Shown one piece after another: positions 9,406-17,574 of a DNA stretch of 64,000 bases; within the stretch, counting starts at the first letter, position 1, and the number at the start of each line of letters is the position of its first letter. The stretch spans positions 1,424,693 through 1,488,692 of the forward strand of contig NZ_KB905466.1 in assembly GCF_000381365.1 (NCBI RefSeq), given 5' to 3'. The position numbers were made by a program, and so were the translations under genes. Source of the DNA: Bacteroides salyersiae WAL 10018 = DSM 18765 = JCM 12988. GTDB lineage: Bacteria; Bacteroidota; Bacteroidia; Bacteroidales; Bacteroidaceae. The notes under the pieces were generated by a model. The model ran no database searches and was not told the DNA's origin. It was given only the letters and a program-made list of their open reading frames with translations.

Positions 9406-10113
9406 ATGGCAAACATTTTCACTAAATATATCCCCAACACAGTAACCTGCCTAAATCTTTTTTCCGGTTGCATTGCTTGTGTCATGGCTTTTGAAGCACG
9501 CTACGAATTGGCTTTTATTTTTATTATACTAAGTGCGGTTTTTGACTTTTTCGATGGCATGCTGGCACGCTTACTGAATGCTCATTCCCCAATCGGTAAA
9601 GATTTGGATTCATTGGCTGACGACATCAGTTTTGGCGCAGCACCTGCATTTATCATCTTCTCCCTATTTAAAGAGATGCACTATCCTGCAAATATCGAAT
9701 TCATAGCTCCTTATATGCCATATGCAGCTTTTCTTATTGCAGTGTTTTCAGGCCTGCGATTAGCTAAATTCAATAATGACACTCGTCAAACTACTTCTTT
9801 TATCGGTCTTCCGGTACCTGCCAATGCACTGTTTTGGGGATCATTGATAGTAGGAGCCCATGATTTTCTCATAACTCCGGCTTGTCATCCCGTCTACATT
9901 TTAATATTGGTAATGCTTTTTTCATGGCTATTGGTGTCGGAGATTCCAATGTTCTCATTAAAATTTAAAAATTTATCCTGGAAAGACAACAAAGTCAGTT
10001 TCATCTTTCTGATCATATGTATTCCACTACTTATTTTATTAGGCATTAGCGGATTTGCAGCAGTAATCGTATGGTATATTATACTTTCACTTTTTACAAG
10101 AAAAAATAAATAA
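9406..10113 (+). CDS. pssA: CDP-diacylglycerol--serine O-phosphatidyltransferase
   Basis: This is a 235-residue integral membrane enzyme joining serine to CDP-diacylglycerol, the step just before psd. The CDP-alcohol phosphatidyltransferase signature D-G-x2-A-R-x8-G-x3-D-x3-D is fully present: FFDGMLARLLNAHSPIGKDL followed by DSLAD, at about residues 47-71. Six to eight hydrophobic helices fill the rest. It starts 11 bp after psd and is followed 62 bp later by the DUF4834 gene. The order psd-pssA makes a compact phosphatidylethanolamine module. Confidence 0.95.
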   Translation: MANIFTKYIPNTVTCLNLFSGCIACVMAFEARYELAFIFIILSAVFDFFDGMLARLLNAHSPIGKDLDSLADDISFGAAPAFIIFSLFKEMHYPANIEFIAPYMPYAAFLIAVFSGLRLAKFNNDTRQTTSFIGLPVPANALFWGSLIVGAHDFLITPACHPVYILILVMLFSWLLVSEIPMFSLKFKNLSWKDNKVSFIFLIICIPLLILLGISGFAAVIVWYIILSLFTRKNK

Positions 10114-10175
10114 ACAATCCTTTTGGCACGTTTGTTGTACTATCAGTTTCAAACAACGTATAAAACTAATAGCCC

Positions 10176-10460
10176 ATGCATATCTTAGGATTAATATTCA
10201 TTTTTATCATAGCTATCTTTATTATCGGCGTCTCAGTCATAGGCGGCATCCTACGAGCTATTTTCGGCTTCGGACGACGTTCACGACCAACTCCGCACAC
10301 TTATGCAACATCCGGTGAGAGGAGACAACAGCAAAGTTCTCAAAGAAGAGAGGAAGAAGAGGAAGTATGCAATACGGAAGAGAACATCCACCCCCGAAAG
10401 CATAAGAAGATCTTCACGAAAGACGAAGGAGAATACGTTGACTTTGAAGAAATTAATTAA
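10176..10460 (+). CDS. DUF4834 family small membrane protein
   Basis: This 94-residue protein has one N-terminal membrane segment (MHILGLIFIFIIAIFIIGVS), a glycine-rich turn (GGILRAIFGFGRR) and a charged tail ending FTKDEGEYVDFEEIN. The arrangement and the acidic EYVDFEEI tail are typical of the Bacteroidetes DUF4834 family, which has no known function. It probably belongs to the psd-pssA transcript. Its end is only 7 bp from the end of the convergent tadA gene, leaving no room for separate terminators. Confidence 0.8.
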   Translation: MHILGLIFIFIIAIFIIGVSVIGGILRAIFGFGRRSRPTPHTYATSGERRQQQSSQRREEEEEVCNTEENIHPRKHKKIFTKDEGEYVDFEEIN

Positions 10461-10467
10461 TAATTAT

Positions 10468-10902
10468 TCATCTTTTCGCTGCAAAAAAGGCTTTCATCAA
10501 TGCAGCACACTCTTCCGCAAGCACCCCTTTGACAACGATCGTTTTGGGGTGCAATGCCCGAGCGGCATACCGTTGATATCCACGCTTCTCGTCTTCCGCT
10601 CCAAATACTAATCTTCCAGTTTGTGCCCAAGCTATAGCCCCGGCACACATTACGCAGGGTTCCACAGTTACATAGAGCGTACATTCATTCAGATATTTTC
10701 CACCAAGAACATTAGCGGCAGCAGTGATGGCTTGCATCTCGGCATGGGCAGTCACATCATTCAGTGTTTCCGTCAGATTGTGGGCACGCCCGATAATACG
10801 CTCCTTACATACGACCACAGCACCTACGGGAACTTCTCCCCTATCAGCCGCTTTCTGCGCTTCAACAAGCGCTTGCTTCATAAAATAAGTATCATCCAGC
10901 AT
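10468..10902 (-). CDS. tadA: tRNA-specific adenosine deaminase
   Basis: This 144-residue zinc deaminase converts A34 to inosine in tRNA-Arg. The cytidine/deoxycytidylate deaminase signature is complete: HAEM (zinc His and catalytic Glu) in NDVTAHAEMQAITAAAN, and PCVMCAGAIAWAQTGRLVFG with both zinc cysteines. Length matches TadA of other bacteria. It lies 12 bp downstream of the small basic-protein gene on the minus strand, so they are likely co-transcribed, and converges with the DUF4834 gene. Confidence 0.95.
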   Translation of the reverse strand: MLDDTYFMKQALVEAQKAADRGEVPVGAVVVCKERIIGRAHNLTETLNDVTAHAEMQAITAAANVLGGKYLNECTLYVTVEPCVMCAGAIAWAQTGRLVFGAEDEKRGYQRYAARALHPKTIVVKGVLAEECAALMKAFFAAKR

Positions 10903-10914
10903 ATCATTACATTA

Positions 10915-11148
10915 TCAGCGTCTCATATCGTGCTCACCAAAAAGGGTGGGATAATCTTCTTCCATATTCTTATGAATAAACATAAGAATCGTCTCGCGAA
11001 GCCAACGTGATTTATTTGTGATCTTATACTTTTCCAAATAACGATCTACAATCATCTGCTCGTCTTCGCTTAATAAAATGCTCATCCTCCGTTCACGCTT
11101 TGTAACTTCGTCGTGCATTCTCAGACACTTTTTCCCTCTCCTTTTCAT
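10915..11148 (-). CDS. Small basic conserved protein, possibly ribbon-helix-helix-like
   Basis: This 77-residue protein reads MKRRGKKCLRMHDEVTKRER and then RRMSILLSEDEQMIVDRYLE, with SRWLRETILMFIHKNM further on. The strand-like RMSILLSEDEQ followed by two predicted helices with a WLRETI helix recalls ribbon-helix-helix or MobC-like DNA-binding proteins, but this is a weak structural guess. Met11 (position 11118) is an alternative start: the TAATTTTG promoter box at 11157-11164 lies so close to the first ATG that the longer form would be almost leaderless. It is co-oriented with tadA, 12 bp upstream of it. Confidence 0.65.
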   Translation of the reverse strand: MKRRGKKCLRMHDEVTKRERRMSILLSEDEQMIVDRYLEKYKITNKSRWLRETILMFIHKNMEEDYPTLFGEHDMRR

Positions 11149-11156
11149 ATATTCTG

Positions 11157-11164
11157 CAAAATTA
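11157..11164 (-). promoter_or_regulatory. -7 element for the small basic gene and tadA
   Basis: The minus strand reads TAATTTTG, an exact TAnnTTTG, about 9 bases before the first ATG of the downstream gene. Transcription would start around 11150. Confidence 0.4.
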
Positions 11165-11199
11165 CTTTTCCTTCTGTAAAAACAAAGAATAAAAAAGAG

Positions 11200-11207
11200 T
11201 ATTTTTG
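11200..11207 (+). promoter_or_regulatory. -7 element for yraN
   Basis: TATTTTTG is an exact match to TAnnTTTG and lies 85 bases before the yraN ATG. The leader would contain the short repeat at 11231-11286. Confidence 0.45.
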
Positions 11208-11230
11208 CATTCCGACAGCTAAATTATGGT

Positions 11231-11286
11231 TATTAGCCACTAAGTCCCAGCTGCCAGCTACTAAATTCTAACTACTGACTACTCAA
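11231..11286. repeat. Short degenerate repeat in the yraN leader
   Basis: Imperfect units of the CTACTAA / CTGACTACT type (for example CCAGCTGCCAGCTACTAA) fill the leader just upstream of yraN. The spelling resembles one arm of the elements at 3.8 and 55.0 kb, but no long opposite arm is present here, so it may be a half-element. Confidence 0.45.
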
Positions 11287-11291
11287 AAAAT

Positions 11292-11657
11292 ATGGCCGAG
11301 CACAACGAATTAGGAAAAGCCGGAGAAACTGCTGCGGTAGCTTATCTGGAAGCCCGTGGTTATGTGATCCGACACCGAAACTGGCGAAAGGGTCATCTCG
11401 AATTGGATATTGTGGCAGCTAAGGATAATGAATTGATCGTTGTAGAGGTCAAAACACGAAGTAGCAATGATGTCATGCAACCGGAAGATGCAGTAACCCA
11501 CCAAAAGATAAAAAACACGGTGAGAGCCGCAGATACCTATATCAAACTTTTCCAAATTGACGCACCGGTACGCTTTGATATCATCACAGCCATAGGCCGG
11601 ACCGGCAATTTTAAAATAGAGCATATAAAAGAAGCTTTTTATCCACCCTTATTTTAA
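11292..11657 (+). CDS. YraN family (UPF0102) protein
   Basis: This 121-residue protein begins MAEHNELGKAGETAAVAYLE. It has the restriction-endonuclease-like core of UPF0102: ELDIVAAKDNELIVVEVKTR, giving the D...E-x-K arrangement of PD-(D/E)XK nucleases at about residues 37-55. Family members are widespread, and a role in processing or Holliday-junction-like DNA has been proposed; the substrate is unproven. It is followed 6 bp later by the YjbR-family gene, so yraN, the YjbR gene and birA form an operon on the plus strand. Confidence 0.88.
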   Translation: MAEHNELGKAGETAAVAYLEARGYVIRHRNWRKGHLELDIVAAKDNELIVVEVKTRSSNDVMQPEDAVTHQKIKNTVRAADTYIKLFQIDAPVRFDIITAIGRTGNFKIEHIKEAFYPPLF

Positions 11658-11663
11658 AAAGAC

Positions 11664-12020
11664 ATGAATGTAGAAAGAGCCAGAGAATACTGTTTAAACA
11701 AAAAAGGAACGATTGAATGTCTTCCATTCGATGACGTGTCACTCGTAATAAAAGTAATGGGCAAAATGTTTGCTCTTATCGATCTGGAAAGCGCCAATAC
11801 CATCGCCTTAAAATGTGATCCTGAGTATGCCCTTGAACTGCGTGAACGTTATACCGCCATAGAGGGTGCCTATCACTTCAATAAGAAATACTGGAATAAA
11901 GTCTGCTTTGACCTGGATGCAGACGATCGTCTGATAGAGCAGTTAATAGATCACTCATATGAAGAAGTCATAAAAAAATTCACGAAGAAATTACGCGCCG
12001 AATATGATGCACTTCCCTAA
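11664..12020 (+). CDS. MmcQ/YjbR family DNA-binding protein
   Basis: The 118-residue sequence opens MNVERAREYCLNKKGTIECL, then FDDVSLVIKVMGKMFALIDL and HFNKKYWNKVCFDLDADDRL, with the helix EQLIDHSYEEVIKKFTKKLR at the end. This is the full-length CyaY-like YjbR fold. Family members carry a predicted double wing DNA-binding surface, but the role in the cell is unknown. It overlaps the birA start by 17 bp and follows yraN by 6 bp. Confidence 0.85.
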   Translation: MNVERAREYCLNKKGTIECLPFDDVSLVIKVMGKMFALIDLESANTIALKCDPEYALELRERYTAIEGAYHFNKKYWNKVCFDLDADDRLIEQLIDHSYEEVIKKFTKKLRAEYDALP

Positions 12021-12771
12021 AACATTCCCTGTCCCTTTGATTCATTTGGAAGAGACAGATTCGACCAATAAATACCTGAATGAACTCTGTAACAAACAAT
12101 GTGTAGAAGAGCTGACTACCATAACCGCCGATTTCCAAACTTCGGGCAGAGGTCAACGCGGCAACAGTTGGGAATCGGAAGCCGGACAAAACCTGATGTT
12201 CAGCTTTGTCCTCTATCCCACTTTTCTGAAAGCTCGCAGACAATTCCTGCTATCGCAAATCATATCATTGGCCATTAAAGAAGAATTGGAAAGATATGTT
12301 TCGAACATTTCTATCAAATGGCCGAACGATATATATTGGAAAGACAAGAAAATTTGCGGCATGCTCATTGAAAACGATCTGACAGGTGTACATATCAGCC
12401 GCAGCATCACAGGGATCGGGATCAACGTCAATCAGGAAACGTTCTGTAGTGACGCTCCCAATCCCGTATCTCTGAAACAAATCAACGGTCAGTCGTATGA
12501 CTGTCCCCAGATACTCGCTTCCGTGATGAAACGGATAAAAACTTACTATAATTTGCTGGCAACCGGAAAAGCCGATATCCAATCTCTTATTGCCGACCGC
12601 TATGCCTGCTCCCTTTTTCGCAAGGAAGGTTTTCATCGGTACACCGATGCTAACGGAGATTTTATGGCCCGCTTGTTACGAGTAGAACCAGACGGACGGT
12701 TTATCCTTGAGGACCAAACAGGAACTATACGAAATTATCTATTTAAAGAGGTACAATACATACTTCATTAA
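12004..12771 (+). CDS. birA: Biotin--[acetyl-CoA-carboxylase] ligase, monofunctional
   Basis: The product has 255 residues and attaches biotin to carboxyl carrier proteins. The ligase motifs are visible: EETDSTNKYLNELC at about 15-28, FQTSGRGQRGNSWESEAGQN (adenylate loop, with the GRGQRG signature), IKWPNDIYWKDKKICGMLIE, and the C-terminal SH3-like cap near residues 205-255. There is no N-terminal helix-turn-helix, so unlike E. coli BirA it should be a ligase only and not the biotin repressor. The start overlaps the YjbR gene; the second Met is an equally possible start. Confidence 0.93.
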   Translation: MMHFPKTFPVPLIHLEETDSTNKYLNELCNKQCVEELTTITADFQTSGRGQRGNSWESEAGQNLMFSFVLYPTFLKARRQFLLSQIISLAIKEELERYVSNISIKWPNDIYWKDKKICGMLIENDLTGVHISRSITGIGINVNQETFCSDAPNPVSLKQINGQSYDCPQILASVMKRIKTYYNLLATGKADIQSLIADRYACSLFRKEGFHRYTDANGDFMARLLRVEPDGRFILEDQTGTIRNYLFKEVQYILH

Positions 12772-12826
12772 AACTTCGCATTGCACAAAAACACAATCAG
12801 TCTGCCTTTTCAAATACCTTAAGCAG

Positions 12827-13507
12827 CTATTTCATTTCCGCTTCCATCTTTTTTATCTTCTCCAGCGTTTTCATTACCTCTGCAGAGGGAAACTGTCGGA
12901 TCACATTCTGTAAATATTCTTTCGCCTTACCGTAGCCATCTGTCATAAGTTTACTTAATCCGTCTTTATAACGGGCATACTGCATCCGGGTAGGCGAACT
13001 GATCTTTTTATAATCACGCATCAGTTGCTGCTTTTCCTGCTCCGCCATCAGATAATAATAGTTTCCGACAAATATATTAGCGGCCAAATGATTTACATCC
13101 AGCGAAAGTACCTTCTGATAGGTCAGCAAGGCATCTTTTTCTTTTCCACGACACACTTCTGTTTCCGCGCAGGCAGCAAGCCACTTCACGTCATTAGGAT
13201 TCTTTTGAAGCACTTCTTTACAGAAGAGGTAGGCTTTGTCATAATTCCGCATAGTTTTGTAATGAAAAGCAAGTTCCTGAGCCATTTTAGTACCCACACT
13301 GCTAGCCTTATCAACGCTTGTCCAATAAAACATCTCCGACTTATCAGCATTCAACTGAATAGCCTGGCGGAACAAACTGACCGCTTGCTCCCACTGTTCG
13401 GCAGTCATGGCCACCGAAACCTTCTGCAGTACACCTTCGGCGGACTGAGCCGAAAGTGCCAACGGAAAAGAAATTAAAAAAGTAAATAGCAAAGTTAAGG
13501 TTTTCAT
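12827..13507 (-). CDS. Secreted tetratricopeptide repeat protein
   Basis: This 226-residue protein has a clear signal peptide (MKTLTLLFTFLISFPLALSA, cut before Q) followed by TPR-like helix pairs: AEQWEQAVSLFRQAIQLNAD, MRNYDKAYLFCKEVLQKNPN, GKEKDALLTYQKVLSLDVNH and YGKAKEYLQNVIRQFPSAEV. It is probably periplasmic and mediates protein contacts; no enzymatic motif is present. It converges with birA and diverges from the MATE gene. Its promoter box is at 13539-13546. Confidence 0.82.
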   Translation of the reverse strand: MKTLTLLFTFLISFPLALSAQSAEGVLQKVSVAMTAEQWEQAVSLFRQAIQLNADKSEMFYWTSVDKASSVGTKMAQELAFHYKTMRNYDKAYLFCKEVLQKNPNDVKWLAACAETEVCRGKEKDALLTYQKVLSLDVNHLAANIFVGNYYYLMAEQEKQQLMRDYKKISSPTRMQYARYKDGLSKLMTDGYGKAKEYLQNVIRQFPSAEVMKTLEKIKKMEAEMK

Positions 13508-13538
13508 CTCATTAATATTTATTTAGTTAAGCGCTCTG

Positions 13539-13546
13539 CAAAGATA
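13539..13546 (-). promoter_or_regulatory. -7 element for the TPR gene
   Basis: The minus strand reads TATCTTTG, an exact TAnnTTTG, 32 bases before the ATG at 13507. Confidence 0.5.
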
Positions 13547-13631
13547 ATGATTTTTATTCTCATTTGTTTATTACGAACTATTTAAATAGCGTTATTGTTC
13601 AGTTAAATTTCATGATATATATTTTTTAATA

Positions 13632-13639
13632 TAACTTTG
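13632..13639 (+). promoter_or_regulatory. -7 element for the MATE gene
   Basis: TAACTTTG matches TAnnTTTG and is only 8 bases before the ATG at 13647, so the mRNA would be nearly leaderless if this box is used. Confidence 0.35.
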
Positions 13640-13646
13640 CCTTCAA

Positions 13647-14975
13647 ATGGATAAAAAGAGATCGATCAACACCGGAAACAAACGCATCCTCAAGATAGCA
13701 ATACCCTCTATTATTTCGAATATAACAGTCCCTCTGCTGGGGCTGATCGACGTCACGATCGTAGGTCATTTAGGTTCCGCCGCCTATATCGGAGCAATTG
13801 CCATAGGAGGCATGTTATTCAATATTATTTATTGGATTTTCGGTTTTCTGCGTATGGGAACAAGCGGAATGACCTCGCAAGCCTACGGGCAACGCAATTT
13901 GGACGAAGTTACCCGCTTATTGTTACGATCTGTCGGCATAGGATTGCTGATTGCGCTTTGCCTGCTACTACTCCAATATCCCATACAAAAAACAGCTTTT
14001 ACCCTTATCACTACTACCCGTGAAGTAGAGAATCTGGCAACTCTCTATTTTCGTATCTGTATCTGGGGTGCCCCTGCCGTACTCGGACTTTATGGTTTTG
14101 CAGGATGGTTTATCGGGATGCAGAATTCACGTTTTCCCATGTATATCGCGATCACACAGAATATCGTGAATATAATAGCCAGCCTCAGCTTTGTCTACCT
14201 ACTGAATATGAAAGTAGAAGGAGTCGCCTTAGGCACACTCATAGCCCAATACGCCGGATTCCTGATGGCTCTCCTATTATGGATGCGCCATTACAAACCG
14301 CTACGTAAACGTATTGCCATAAAAGGCATTTGGCAAAAGCAGGCTATGTCCCGTTTCTTTTCGGTGAACCGTGATATTTTCTTCCGTACCCTTTGTCTGG
14401 TAATCGTCACGATGTTTTTCACATCTGCCGGAGCCGCACAAGGTGAGACCGTACTTGCCGTGAACACTTTGTTAATGCAACTATTCACCCTTTTCTCTTA
14501 TATTATGGACGGTTTTGCCTATGCCGGCGAAGCTCTGGCCGGTAAGTATATCGGTGCCCGTAACCGGACAGCCCTTCATCAGACTGTCCGGCAACTGTTT
14601 GGCTGGGGCATCGGACTTTCTCTATGTTTTACCCTGCTTTACGCTATTGGCGGTAGATCCTTTCTCGGATTACTCACCAATGAAGTCGATGTTATCAACG
14701 AAGCAGAAAATTATTTTTATTGGGTGCTTGCTATTCCTCTTGCCGGATTTTCCGCTTTTCTTTGGGACGGTATCTTTATCGGCGCCACAGCTACCCGGCA
14801 AATGCTTGTTTCTATGTTTATAGCTTCCACCTGCTTTTTTGCCACTTATTATTCCTTCCATAGCCTGATGGGAAATCACGCCTTATGGATGGCCTTTCTC
14901 ATCTACCTTTTTCTACGCGGAATCATACAGGCTTTCCTTTCAAGAAAAATCCTGAATATCTTTCCCACTACTTAG
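13647..14975 (+). CDS. MATE family efflux transporter
   Basis: This 442-residue protein begins MDKKRSINTGNKRILKIAIP and has about twelve membrane helices, with the MATE/DinF hallmarks PSIISNITVPLLGLIDVTIV near the N-terminus and LRMGTSGMTSQAYGQRN in the first loop region. The second half repeats the topology (GFAYAGEALAGKYIGARNRT). These transporters exchange Na+ or H+ for cationic drugs or metabolites in the inner membrane. The NorM/DinF subdivision cannot be settled by eye; the length and the QAYG motif favour DinF-like. It is a single gene, divergent from the TPR gene. Confidence 0.93.
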   Translation: MDKKRSINTGNKRILKIAIPSIISNITVPLLGLIDVTIVGHLGSAAYIGAIAIGGMLFNIIYWIFGFLRMGTSGMTSQAYGQRNLDEVTRLLLRSVGIGLLIALCLLLLQYPIQKTAFTLITTTREVENLATLYFRICIWGAPAVLGLYGFAGWFIGMQNSRFPMYIAITQNIVNIIASLSFVYLLNMKVEGVALGTLIAQYAGFLMALLLWMRHYKPLRKRIAIKGIWQKQAMSRFFSVNRDIFFRTLCLVIVTMFFTSAGAAQGETVLAVNTLLMQLFTLFSYIMDGFAYAGEALAGKYIGARNRTALHQTVRQLFGWGIGLSLCFTLLYAIGGRSFLGLLTNEVDVINEAENYFYWVLAIPLAGFSAFLWDGIFIGATATRQMLVSMFIASTCFFATYYSFHSLMGNHALWMAFLIYLFLRGIIQAFLSRKILNIFPTT

Positions 14976-15064
14976 AAAGTCCGTTTAGATTCTACTTTTT
15001 TTATACAGATCTCTATTTTGCATAGACCTTTGTGGAGTAAGTTGCCCTACCTTCATTCTGTATA

Positions 15065-15847
15065 TTAGATACCGGCATGGATAAACCCGGTCATAGTCCC
15101 CCCTTTCACCCAGCTATTCTCCAATGAACTCATATAGATACAATTCTGATCGACGTTCGCTTTCGAACTGGCTGGAGTACGCTCGAAAGAGATGTGTAAA
15201 TTCTCGATACCGATATTATGACGGATAGTCGTAATATTATTTATCTTATAAATATAGGCTTGTGCATAAGTCTTATCGAGCGTGTAGTACAACGGCGCAT
15301 CCAATGTAACGACATTCCCTTCTATCTTCTTGATATTCGGTGATAAGACATGTCTACATCACTCGTTTTCCACTTCATCGATTCATCCGTATTCCGATTG
15401 GAGTTCCCACCATGCCACACAGCCTCCAGCCAAGCCGTCGTCGTGAGATACTTCACGCAAATAAGATACCCCACTTTGTAGGCATCCGCATCTGCCACAC
15501 TGAAACTATAATCACCCGGCATCACTTTTTCCGTAGTAATATTAGTACGAGCACTTACCTTATTGATGGCAGCCTGAATGTGCGCCGTATTATCCGCAGC
15601 AACATCCGGCAGTGGACTGATCGTTTCCGTCCGGTCCGGCATATCTATTATCGGTACCGGTTCTCCATTCCTATATCCAGCCTGACTGAAATCAGGCAAA
15701 ACAAATCCGTCGGCATTTTGAATATAAGTCAGTGCTCCGTCACCGGCCACCTTTAAGAGTTGCGACTGCCAACTGTCCTGGGCTCGGAGAATCCCGCAAT
15801 AATGCAGAAACCACTCCCGTTAAAAGCAATTTAATACTATTCTTCAT
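15065..15847 (-). pseudogene. Decayed DUF4955/pectate-lyase-superfamily gene (frameshifts, truncated)
   Basis: Three collinear pieces in different frames make one broken gene. An ATG at 15847 opens a signal peptide (MKNSIKLLLTGVVSALL) that runs out of frame near 15795-15800. The second frame continues AQDSWQSQLLKVAGDGALTY and GFVLPDFSQAGYRNGEPVP, the usual start of secreted beta-helix DUF4955 proteins, as far as 15340-15360. There a second frameshift moves to the frame reading LSPNIKKIEGNVVTLDAPLY, then NCIYMSSLENSWVKGG and a stop at 15065. The family normally runs over 500 residues, so the C-terminal half is also missing. It would have been a glycan-degrading or glycan-binding secreted protein. 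No intact paralogue lies nearby. Confidence 0.8.
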
Positions 15848-16043
15848 AATAATTATTTTTTTGACCTCCAAAGAAAGGCAATATCCCTTATACCGCTTTG
15901 CAGCATTGTCCCAAATGTTATTACAATTATCTCAATCCGAAGCCGGGCAGACAACCCCTCTTTTCCGTAAATTACAAACAGTCCCCGATTACATATTTCT
16001 CACATCCTGTAAGCCAAACAATATGATATTCATTTATATTCCT
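15848..16043. other. Intergenic stretch between the pseudogene and pyrH
   Basis: About 200 bases of mixed composition without a convincing gene. It should contain the former promoter of the pseudogene (minus) and it ends in the pyrH promoter box. No repeat or terminator was seen. Confidence 0.4.
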
Positions 16044-16051
16044 TATATTTG
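16044..16051 (+). promoter_or_regulatory. -7 element for pyrH
   Basis: TATATTTG is an exact match to TAnnTTTG, 24 bases before the ATG at 16076. It supports that start over the in-frame ATG at 16049, which overlaps the box itself. Confidence 0.55.
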
Positions 16052-16075
16052 CACAAACTAAATAATATATATCTT

Positions 16076-16786
16076 ATGACAAAATACAAGAGAATCCTAT
16101 TAAAGCTCAGTGGTGAAAGCTTGATGGGAGAAAAGAAAAGCGGTATCGACGAGAAAAGACTGGCAGAGTATGCAGCCCAAATCAAAGAAATTCATGAACA
16201 AGGAGTACAGATAGGAATCGTAATCGGCGGTGGTAACTTCTTTCGTGGATTGACCGGTGCAGGTAAAGGATACGACCGCGTAAAAGGAGACCAGATGGGG
16301 ATGTTAGCTACCGTAATGAACAGCCTTGCCCTTAGTTCGGCATTGGTGGCAGCCGGTGTGAAAGCCCGTGTACTGACAGCTATCCGTATGGAACCGATAG
16401 GCGAATTCTACAGCAAGTGGAAAGCCATTGAATATATGGAAGCCGGAGAAATCGTGATCATGTCTGCCGGAACCGGAAACCCCTTCTTTACTACTGATAC
16501 CGGTTCTTCTCTCCGTGGCATCGAAATAGAAGCAGACGTCATGCTGAAAGGCACACGGGTGGATGGCATTTATACGGCCGATCCGGAGAAAGACCCGACT
16601 GCTACAAAATTCAATGACATCACCTATGATGAAGTGTTGAAGCGCGGCCTGAAAGTAATGGACCTCACAGCCACGTGCATGTGCAAAGAAAACAATCTGC
16701 CGATTGTAGTATTCGATATGGACACCGTGGGAAATCTGAAGAAAGTCATCGAAGGAAAAGAAATCGGTACAGTCGTGCATAATTAA
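16076..16786 (+). CDS. pyrH: Uridylate kinase (UMP kinase)
   Basis: The product has 236 residues from the ATG at 16076 (MTKYKRILLKLSGESLMG); the family's usual length and N-terminus match, and the promoter box at 16044-16051 rules out the start nine codons upstream. It phosphorylates UMP to UDP in pyrimidine nucleotide synthesis as a cytosolic hexamer. Amino-acid-kinase motifs are present: KLSGESL, GIVIGGGNFFRG, AGTGNPFFTTDT and DGIYTADPEKDPTA. frr follows 83 bp later with its own promoter, the common pyrH-frr arrangement. Confidence 0.96.
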   Translation: MTKYKRILLKLSGESLMGEKKSGIDEKRLAEYAAQIKEIHEQGVQIGIVIGGGNFFRGLTGAGKGYDRVKGDQMGMLATVMNSLALSSALVAAGVKARVLTAIRMEPIGEFYSKWKAIEYMEAGEIVIMSAGTGNPFFTTDTGSSLRGIEIEADVMLKGTRVDGIYTADPEKDPTATKFNDITYDEVLKRGLKVMDLTATCMCKENNLPIVVFDMDTVGNLKKVIEGKEIGTVVHN

Positions 16787-16793
16787 CAGTATA

Positions 16794-16825
16794 TTTGCAG
16801 ATAAGCAAAAAATAATCTACTTTTG
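16794..16825 (+). promoter_or_regulatory. Promoter of frr
   Basis: TTTG at 16794-16797 followed after 20 bases by TACTTTTG at 16818-16825 makes a well-spaced Bacteroides promoter. A further TATATTTG at 16790-16797 overlaps the -33 box and could be a second start. The leader to the ATG at 16870 would be about 38 bases. Confidence 0.55.
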
Positions 16826-16869
16826 TTCTATATTCAGTAAAAATAGCAAAACTATAAAAACTAAAAGAT

Positions 16870-17430
16870 ATGATAGACGTTAAGACTTGTATCAACGATT
16901 CACAAGAGAAAATGGATATGGCCATCATGTACCTGGAAGAGGCATTGGCTCATATTCGTGCCGGAAAAGCAAGTACGAGACTATTGGACGGAATCCGTGT
17001 GGATTCTTACGGAAGTATGGTACCAATCAGTAACGTGGCAGCTGTAACTACGCCGGATGCGCGTAGTATCACGATTAAGCCGTGGGACAAAAGCATGTTC
17101 CGAGTTATCGAAAAGGCAATCATTGATTCCGACTTGGGTATCATGCCCGAAAACAATGGAGAAATCATCCGCATCGGTATTCCTCCGTTGACTGAAGAAC
17201 GCCGTAAACAATTGGCAAAACAATGTAAGGCCGAAGGTGAAACAGCCAAAGTCAGTGTACGCAATGCGCGCCGTGACGGTATAGATACACTGAAAAAAGC
17301 AGTTAAAGAAGGTCTTGCAGAAGATGAACAAAAGAATGCCGAAGCCAAACTGCAAAAGATCCATGATAAGTATATCAAGCAGATCGACGACATGCTGGCT
17401 GAAAAGGATAAGGAGATAATGACAGTGTAA
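16870..17430 (+). CDS. frr: Ribosome recycling factor
   Basis: The product has 186 residues, the standard RRF length. It releases ribosomes from mRNA after termination together with EF-G. Diagnostic segments: LAHIRAGKASTRLLDGIRVD, VPISNVAAVTTPDARSITIK, the hinge IPPLTEERRKQLAKQCK and the C-terminal helix KIHDKYIKQIDDMLAEKDKE. It sits between pyrH and rsgA, all on the plus strand, and is followed directly by a long inverted repeat. Confidence 0.97.
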   Translation: MIDVKTCINDSQEKMDMAIMYLEEALAHIRAGKASTRLLDGIRVDSYGSMVPISNVAAVTTPDARSITIKPWDKSMFRVIEKAIIDSDLGIMPENNGEIIRIGIPPLTEERRKQLAKQCKAEGETAKVSVRNARRDGIDTLKKAVKEGLAEDEQKNAEAKLQKIHDKYIKQIDDMLAEKDKEIMTV

Positions 17431-17569
17431 ATTTAGTTGAAAGTTGAGAGTTGAAAGTTGAAAGTTACTATTCAGCGTGATTGCATAAGTAATTTTCCAC
17501 TTTTAAGTGACGGGTAACTCTCAACTATCTAAGAATTCTCAACTTTCAACTCTCAACTTTCAACTAAAT
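17431..17569. repeat. Long inverted repeat of AGTTGAAAGTTGAG units ending at the rsgA start codon
   Basis: The arms 17431-17461 and 17539-17569 are complementary over about 31 bases and each consists of imperfect 7-base units of the AGTTGAA/AGTTGAG kind, separated by about 77 bases. The right arm ends 5 bases before the rsgA ATG, so an RNA hairpin here would bury the translation start region of rsgA, or end the frr transcript. It is the same architecture as the 3.8-kb element with a different unit sequence. Confidence 0.8.
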
Positions 17570-17574
17570 AAAAT

